Shown piece by piece: positions 57,396 to 64,000 of a DNA stretch of 64,000 bases (the stretch's first letter is position 1; every line of letters begins with the position of its first letter). Under the pieces are notes generated by a model. The model saw only the letters and a list, made by a program, of their open reading frames with translations, was not told the DNA's origin and ran no database searches. The translations under genes and the position numbers were made by a program. Origin of the DNA: Phyllostachys edulis (Eukaryota > Streptophyta > Magnoliopsida > Poales > Poaceae); contig CM070546.1 in NCBI GenBank assembly GCA_036346405.1, forward strand, positions 99,268,826-99,332,825, in the 5' to 3' direction.

Positions 57396-58579
57396 GTGGG
57401 GTCCATCAGTAAGAGAGAGGTACCTCGGAAGAAGGCCGCACCCAAGGTCTCAGCAATCGAAGTGGCCATAGAAGCCGCGACCCTGAGCACCCCGAGGGCC
57501 AAGCGAAGCAGGACCTCTGCGGTGGCAGCGGCAACCGCCAAAGCCGCGGAAGAGGAAACAAACAACTCCACACACGGAGACATCATTGAAAGCGACACCC
57601 GGCCCACCGAGGCATCTCTCCCCGGGAGACACCCGGTGGGCCCACCTCCGCTGGGGGCAACGAGCGTGACCCGTGAAGCGTACGAAGCCCTCTAGTAGGA
57701 GCTGGTGGACCTCCGCTAGGAGATGCTGGGTCTTCGGCAGCCAGCAGAGGTGGCTCTCGCAGCCCTGCTCCGGCTTACATCCCTCGCACAGGAGCAAACC
57801 ACCGGAGCGGAGGCCGCCCCACCCGTAACCATGCCCCGGCTCCGCTTCTTCGGGGAGACCCCAACTCCCCATTGAGCGCAGGGCTGGAGACGGCCCGCTA
57901 GCTGTAGGGCTCCAAAATGCCGGAAGTCAGGCCCTTCGAGGGGTGCACAGACCCCTCGGAGTTCCTCTAGGTATACGAAAACGCCATGGAGGCGGTAGGG
58001 GGGATGACACAACCAAAGCAAAAAAGTATCTCCCTCACTCTTAGGGGTGTGGCGCTCACATGGTTCTTCACCATCCCTCCCTGGTCCATATACGCATGGG
58101 AGCAGTTGCGCGATCTAGTTCGCAACAACTTCTAGGGAAATTACGCCGAGCCAAATCACACAGGGCTCATGTTCGCAATAAAACAAGCCACGGGCGAGTC
58201 CCTCCGCAGCTTCTTCAAGAAGTTCACGGAGGTGAAGTGTCAAGTAAAGGGGGTCAATGAAACCACTGTCATAAATGCAGCCACGTGCGGACTTCAGAAG
58301 GACCCCCTAACAGAAAGATTGGCTCACAAGCCCATCCGCACAGTAGTGGAGCTATTCGACAAGATGAAAGAGTACACCTGGACGGAGGAAGATAGCACCT
58401 ACAGGGTGAAGGCACGGGCCTCCGTTGCCCTGGCACCAACCCCAAGCGGGTCGCTTGGGAAAGGACCCGCGACCACCACGGAAGGGACACCCGTCAAGCC
58501 GCGGGCCAACAACTACCGCCAGAAGGGGAGGAACATCTACCACGTAGACGATGGACAACCCTCCGAAGGGGTGAAGTGA
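57396..58579 (+). pseudogene. Second Ty3/gypsy gag remnant with repeated TAG codons
   Basis: A gag-like reading frame of about 390 codons. It opens with a basic/Ala-rich N-terminus (ATG 57396), has frame changes near 57870, and preserves the retrotransposon gag core: GVALTWFFTIPPWSIYAWEQ (58048-58107), LRDLVRNNF, then FAIKQATGESLRSFFKKFTE (58170-58229) and ELFDKMKEYTW. In-frame TAG codons at 57693, 57696, 57717, 57904, 57968 and 58133 mostly sit where Gln is expected. The gag ends near 58579 and pol is absent because a reverse-strand copia element abuts at about 58598. It is a different gypsy lineage from the copy at 9.6 kb. Confidence 0.75.
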
Positions 58580-58597
58580 GGAGGCCGTAGCCAGGCC

Positions 58598-60156
58598 TAG
58601 GATCAAGGATAACCGACTCGAGGGGGGTGAATAGGCGGTTTTTAAATTCTTTTGGCTAAATACTAAATTTACCAAGGATAAAGCTTATGAAAAACAATTT
58701 CACAATTTAAAGCCTAAGATGTCTAAGGCTAACTAAGTGCACTACACTATCAAGACAAGCTTAATAATCTAAACAAGATAACCAACTAGCTCATAATCAT
58801 AAATGCACAAAGTAAAGAGTGAGAGAATAAACCACACTAGGGAGACAAGCGATGTTTTTCCCGTGGTCTTGGAGACTTGCCGGTCTCCACTAATCCACGT
58901 TGAGGAAGATTGATCAACTCAACCCAGCTTTACACAAGCACTTCTCTCTATCACTAATGGTAGCTCTTCTCCACTCCGAATAGGCGAGCTCCAACCTTCA
59001 CAAATGCCCGGGTCTTCTCACAATATCCTTTTAGAAGATCACCGACGCAACTCCAAACCATCTAGGAGACGGCAATCTCCAAGAGTAATGAACAAAGACT
59101 CTTCACTTGAAAATGCTCAAATGCCACAATGATCAAACCCTAATCAATGCTCTTGGAAAAACCTCAATTACCTTTGCAAAAGGATTTAAATGCTCTCAAT
59201 GAGTAGAGACAATGCAAAGGGCTCAAGTGTGTTCAATAAGGTTCATCAAGGCTCATTTGCTGCAGTGGAGAAGGTATTTATAGTCTCCACCCACTCTTCT
59301 AGTTGTTGGAGCACAAAACCTTGAAGAAATCAGCAGGTGTGGTCAAACCGCGGTTATGTGGCCGGTTAGTCCAGGTTGTGAAAATAACGGTCGCCTGCTA
59401 CGCATTTAATGCACAGAAACTATCCGTTACGGGGAGCCCAGTTAGACCGCAGTTGTGAGCCCGATCAGACCAGCCTTCAAAAATTCTAAACCAGATAATA
59501 GAGTGCTACTGGAAAAAACTGACCGCACTTCCAACCCGGGGAAGCGGTCAGTCCAGGGCGGAACCTGTGGTCAGTCCGACCTTTAAGAAAAAGGTAGCAT
59601 GCTAAAAAATGCATCTCTCTAGAAAAAGCTGATCGGGTTCTTGACCCAGGACCCCGGTCAGTCCGGACTTTAAGCGCCGGTCAATCCGGACTTTAAGCGC
59701 CGGTCAGTCCGGCCTTGAAAATCTTCAACAAATCAAGAAAAGCATCCTACTGGAAAAGGCTAACCGGCCAAGCAACGCCGGTTAGTCCGGCCTTCAAATT
59801 TCTCAACAAATTTAAATTAAGGCCAAACTAAATCAATTAAATCCAAGATTTAAATCAAGTAAGATTGAGCATTTGTGGCATCATTCGCTCTCAAGCTACT
59901 AGATTTTTGAACCCTCTTCATAGTACGGCTATCTACGCTAACAATCTGGTCTTTTATCCTTTATTCTCCTAGACCGGTAAAACCAAGAAAAGGTCCTATC
60001 AACTAGATACTTTTACCTTTAGTGAGATGAGATACTTTAGCGCTCTTCTGTCATAGTCCAAGAAAAACCTAGTAACTTCTTGATAAAACGAGTTAGTACA
60101 AAATACATGGTTGTCTATAATTACCAAAACACCACAAATGGGGCCTAGATTCTTCA
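58598..60156 (-). repeat. 3' LTR of the Sirevirus-like element
   Basis: In element sense it begins TGAAGAATCTAGGCCCC after the purine tract AAAAAGAGAGAGAT, and ends with CCGCCTATTCACCCCCCTCG near 58625-58600. The precise terminal CA is mutated or lost, so the left edge is good to a few bases. No gene is inside. Confidence 0.65.
59640..59730. repeat. CCGGTCAGTCCGG tandem units in the LTR
   Basis: CCGGTCAGTCCGGACTTTAA, CCGGTCAATCCGGACTTTAA and CCGGTCAGTCCGGCCTTGAA follow each other at about 24-bp spacing. Looser relatives (GGTCAAACCGCGGTT, GGTTAGTCCAGG, GGTTAGTCCGGCC) lie throughout 59340-59800 and again at 62240-62850, always as near-palindromic CCGG-centred words. Confidence 0.7.
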
Positions 60157-60699
60157 ATCTCTCTCTTTTTGGTAATTGATGACAACCTCACTAAGGAGAT
60201 ATAAAGAATTGATTTGAATATAACAAAAGCACTTAAGCAAGAGTATATTCTAGGACATGATTTAGATAGCATGTGACAATAATGTTAAAAGATATGAAAC
60301 GAGTACAATGCTAGCTAAGTCATCACATATGAGAGAAAGCTCCCCTGACTATATGCATAAGATTTATTTTGAGAAAAAAAGCATATATATGAAAGAAATT
60401 TGGGCGGAGTTTCTCTTGTATGTTTGATTGAGAGAGCAACAATATAATCAAACATATAAGTGCATTCAACCAACGCTCACAAAGATAAAACATTATGAGT
60501 ACTTAGAAGTATCCATAAGACAATTAAACAGAGGTTCAATAAGCTTAAACAGATAACAAGAGAGTAATAAGCTTATCCTCTAACCTATTACATACAAAAG
60601 TCCAGCAAACATCCAACAACCATTAATAGTAGCGAATTATGAATATAGCTAATAGATAGTAGATAGATCTTCTCCCCCTTTGGCATCAAGTACCAAAAG

Positions 60700-62165
60700 C
60701 TAAGAAGTAGGGGGAGGAGGAGCGCCAGACGACGTGGAGGGAGATGTAGGAGAGGGATCAACACGACGGCGCTGAGAGTATGTGACAAACTGCTCAATCG
60801 ACGAGACTCGAGTGTTGATCTCAGCAATGTTGGTCTGAATCTGTCCTTGGGCTGCATGCATCTCCGAGACCCATCCAGTCAACTGATTCAAACGCTGAAG
60901 CACTACAGTGTTGGATTGATCCATGGCTGCCTGACGAGTGTCCAACTTCTGATAGTGACAATCTATTGCATCCATGCGATGATCAAGAATCTCTATGCGG
61001 CGATCCACGGCATCAAAGCGAGAAACAATGGTGCGGATGCCAGTGTGTAGAGTCTCCATCAAAAGGGGATCAACGCCACCTAACTGCCGAGGGCTAGGCG
61101 AGGAGGTCTTTGGAGCATCATCACCACAGGGAAGGGCACATTCCTCAAGACTCTCTGATGGTCGCCTTCAGGCTTGTACTGCTTGTGAGGAAAAGGAAGT
61201 GCACCATTGAAGTGAGTCACCTTGATAATAAGCTGCATGATATAAGGTGCATAGTACGTCCTCTTTCCCAAATCACCCTGGCAAGATGCCAACTAAGTCA
61301 AGATGAGATGCATAATGTCAAACTTCTTTCTTTGCATCACAAAATCTATAACATTCCATGCATGACCTCGAATAGCGTCATTATTGCTGCTCCTAGGCAA
61401 GATAGTGGCCCTGATAATCCTGTTAATGACGCTAGGAAGAGGTAACAGACCTGCAACCTTACCAATGACATACCCAGCATGAGCCTGGTCATAGAACTGT
61501 GACTGCTCTGGAGTCTGAAGGGTTGGCTCAAGATGAATCTTGACATAGTCACGAGATGGCAGATTAAGAGCTTCCTCAAAATGGCGCTTGGTGGCTGAGT
61601 AGCGCACCGAGCCTGTCATCCAAGTCAAAGTGGCAAAGGTGGATGGAATGTGAACAGTAGCATAGAACTGACGGATGACCTCCTCATTAAAGTTGCACTT
61701 GATGCTAACTATTCCATCCAAACCAGCATTGCGAAAACGAGAATAAAGACATTCATATCTTGTTTGCTGATTAAGATAAGACCAGTTAATGTACTTCTGA
61801 ATTGCAAACTGTTTGTGGACAAACACATGATTATGATAATCTTCTTGAAACAAAGTGTGAAACCTCGCATCTGTGGCTGTCCTTGGCTTCTCATACTGAT
61901 TTTGCTGCCTTAGCCTCATGAAATCTTCATTTTTGATGCAGCAAAGATCAACACGAGGTTCTAGAGGAAACTGTTGTTCAGTGTCATCATCGTGATAATC
62001 TTCGTCCATGTCGGCACTGGCACTGGGCACAGGAGATAAGAAGGGTGAGGTCTCCTCTTCATCGCTCTCGGAGCCACTATGATCAACGGGAGGGCGACGA
62101 GTGGCCTGTCGGGGAGGACGAGATGAAGATGCCCCAGGATTGCCAATGGTCTTGGTCCGTGCCAT
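60700..62165 (-). pseudogene. Extra ORF downstream of copia pol (plant transposon-protein domain plus coiled coil)
   Basis: From ATG 62165 the - strand has a 290-codon frame. An N-terminal low-complexity, acidic region (SGSESDEEETS) precedes a domain resembling the putative plant transposon protein family (PF20167-like): FVHKQFAIQKYINWSYLNQQ, NEEVIRQFYATVHIP, TWMTGSVRYSATKRHFEEAL, HAWNVIDFVMQRKKFDIMHL. A TAG at 61295-61293 interrupts it. The frame continues (ASCQGDLGKRTYYAPYIMQL), shifts near 61120, and ends in a helical segment (VSRFDAVDRRIEILDHRMDA; QIQTNIAEINTRVSSIEQF) with heptad spacing, stopping at about 60700. Its role is unknown; post-pol ORFs in Sireviruses have been called envelope-like. 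This copy is broken by one stop and one shift. Confidence 0.6.
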
Positions 62166-62169
62166 GAGA

Positions 62170-63686
62170 ACTGGAGAAAGATCAAGACAAATGAGGAGTG
62201 AGATGGATTGAAATTGAAATCGAAAACTGACATTTCTCTAGCAGGGCCGGTTAGACCGCAAGTGACTGGCCGATCAGACCGCAGCGTGGACTAACTGCAT
62301 GGAACATGCTTTAGATAGATCGCTATATGGATGGACCGTGAGTAACACGCCACGATGGGCCTAACAGAAAAACCCTAGAATTCGGCCATTCAATCGATAA
62401 TGACACAATGAGGGGCATCAGTCGACATTCAAAGATGTAATAAGACAATGGGGCATACAAGGTGGCGATTAAAGCCCTAGATAATCATCTAGATGAAGAA
62501 AATGAGAGATTTAACGAAGAGGGGAAAGGGGGAAGGAGAAGAAACCTTGCAGGTCGGCGATGGGGGAAGAGGAGGACCAGCGAAGGGAAGGGGAGCAACC
62601 GGCGGCGAAGGGAGAGGAGAACCTGCAGCGGAGGGAGAGGCACTCACGAGGGCGGCGACGGGGGTGTGGGAGGAGAAAAGGAACCGTCGGAGGGGGGTGG
62701 GTCAAAAAGGAAAAATGGGCGGAGAAGGAGGAAACCGACGCGAAGATAAAGGTCATAACTGCACAGGTGCGGTCAGACCGACGTTGAAATCCTGGTTAGA
62801 CCGGGGATGAACCGACGGGTTGACCGGCGGAATACCAGCAGTTTGACCGCGAGTGAAGATTTTTTAGATTTTTAGCAGAATTTTTTTGTTGTCCTTGCTC
62901 CATAGAGTTAACACACAACATAAAATTGTCTTGGAGCAATTTCAACGAGATTAGAACAACAAACGAGTTTTGAACATAGATTTTTAGGAAAATAGAGCAA
63001 TTTTTTAAGTAAACGATTTTGAACGAATCAAATGAAGCAAACACCGAAAATTGTTACTTGTGAAGAGATGTATGGGTATGAAATACTATTCTGAGACAAT
63101 ATATGAGAGAAAAAATTGCCTACATAGCAATACTCACTTTATGCTAGAATGGAGACTTGCTAACTTTTCGGGTTTTGGGCTATTTTTCAGTGAGATTGAA
63201 ACACAAAAAATCTTTGATTTTGTTGAGAGTTTGAAAAACCTATGAATACGAAAAAGGTCATGAATAACCATATTTAGGTTTTTCCTTTTGGGGGCATTAT
63301 CAAATTCTTTGTGATATAGAAGTTGGATAATTTAGGTCAAAAACAAGATACTTGAAGATCAATTTTGGGCCAAAATTGACTTTTTCATTAAAAAAAAGTT
63401 AATTTGATTATTTTAAACCAAAAATCATTGAAATACACTAGAGAATAGGTGAAGCTAAGTTTTTAAGAGTTTTGATTGATAAAATCCAAAAAATGACTTT
63501 TTGACCAAAATGTTTGGTTTGTGAAAAGACATTCTAGCATGTTTGTCAATATGTGCACCATTAGAGATGTGATATACATAATGATTGTATAAAACTCCCC
63601 CTAAATATGTTTCTCATCTTAGTTCTTGAATCAAGAAAATCAACAAAGAAATGTGAATTCAAATAAGATTTCAAAACACAATGTAA
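62170..63686 (-). other. Noncoding spacer between pol and the extra ORF
   Basis: It contains GC/GA-rich tracts (62510-62760), CCGG-centred words shared with the LTR, and AT-rich sequence (62850-63680). No coding region is supported. In element sense it lies upstream of the extra ORF and might carry a splice acceptor or promoter for it; nothing decisive is visible. Confidence 0.4.
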
Positions 63687-63986
63687 TCAAATGACGTTAG
63701 AAAGATCTATGACATTTAACTCATTCCTTAACTTGCAAAAACGGCTTTCATCTAGAGGCTTTGTGAAAATATCCGCTAATTGATCATCGATTCTTATGTG
63801 GCTAATCACAATATCATCTTGGCTTACATGATCTCTAAGAAAATGATGGCGAATATATATGTATTTAGTTCTAGAGTGTTGAACCGGATTGTTGGTTATT
63901 TTCATGGCACTATCATTGTCACACAAAAGAGGTATTTTAGAGAAATTGATTCTATAATCCATCAAGGTTTGCCTCATCCATAGCAA
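63687..63986 (-). pseudogene. Copia pol C-terminus (RNase H domain), partial
   Basis: The - strand frame carries the C-terminal RNase H region of Ty1/copia polyproteins: LLCDNDSAMKITNNPVQHSR, then TKYIYIRHHFLRDHV, and DQLADIFTKPLDESRFCKLR, with a stop at 63687. RNase H degrades the RNA strand during element replication. The upstream part of pol lies beyond the right edge, so I cannot say whether the whole polyprotein is intact; the visible 99 codons have no stop. Confidence 0.8.
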
Positions 63987-64000
63987 TTGGGCACAACAAC

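Larger units (their letters stand above)
58598..64000 (-). mobile_element. Sirevirus-like Ty1/copia element, 3' half (continues beyond the window)
   Basis: Leftward element. In its sense: end of pol (RNase H, 63986-63687), a long spacer, an additional ORF (62165-60700), a purine-rich tract, and the 3' LTR (60156-58598). The LTR signature words GTCATCAATTACCAAAAAG and CCGCCTATTCACCCCCCTCG are those of grass Sirevirus copia elements. The 5' part lies to the right of the window. Insertion is into or next to a gypsy gag. Confidence 0.75.

Noticed and set aside
1..64000. CRISPR arrays, bacterial operons, rRNA and tRNA genes
   Set aside because: None seen; repeats here are transposon-derived or microsatellite, and the only tRNA-related sequences are retrotransposon primer-binding sites.

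Overview
This is plant nuclear DNA, almost certainly from a grass (Poaceae). The evidence is the density and type of transposable elements (very long-LTR Ty3/gypsy copies, a Sirevirus-type copia, a CACTA element with an ACAGACGG subterminal repeat, a MULE with long inverted repeats) and the two intron-containing genes, one with a strongly GC-biased first exon. No bacterial-style operons, no CRISPR array and no rRNA or tRNA genes were seen. I do not assign a species.

Layout. 1-5.1 kb: the end of a long gypsy-type LTR that cuts into a small reverse-strand Ty1/copia relic. 5.1-9.6 kb: an intron-bearing, nonsense-riddled relative of the large subunit of replication protein A (RPA70-like). 9.6-20.1 kb: a decayed Ty3/gypsy element whose integrase is split by a 4.95-kb TG...CA element with a perfect 5-bp target duplication. 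20.1-23 kb: GA-rich tandem duplication and an internally deleted mini-copia. 23.3-30.7 kb: the only genic island, holding two intact, convergent genes: an LNK-like circadian/light co-regulator on the + strand (5 coding exons) and an F-box protein on the - strand (5 exons). 31.7-38.2 kb: MITEs and a candidate 5.7-kb MULE with a decayed transposase. 39.16-53.04 kb: a CACTA (En/Spm) element bounded by TGC target duplications, into which a 9.7-kb non-autonomous long-LTR gypsy element has inserted (GATAG duplications). 53-57 kb: MITE-like repeats and microsatellites. 57.4-58.6 kb: a second gypsy gag with repeated TAG codons, cut by a reverse-strand Sirevirus-like copia that fills the window to its right edge and carries an extra ORF downstream of pol.

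How it fits together. The LNK-like and F-box genes share a 1.5-kb gap between their 3' ends and are the only sequences here that look under selection. Everything else is layered transposon insertion. The insertion order can be read from target duplications and interrupted reading frames: the gypsy, CACTA and copia copies were there first, and were later hit by the long-LTR elements. All exon boundaries were assigned by eye from GT/AG sites, reading frame and family resemblance. Family names rest on motif recognition, not on a search.
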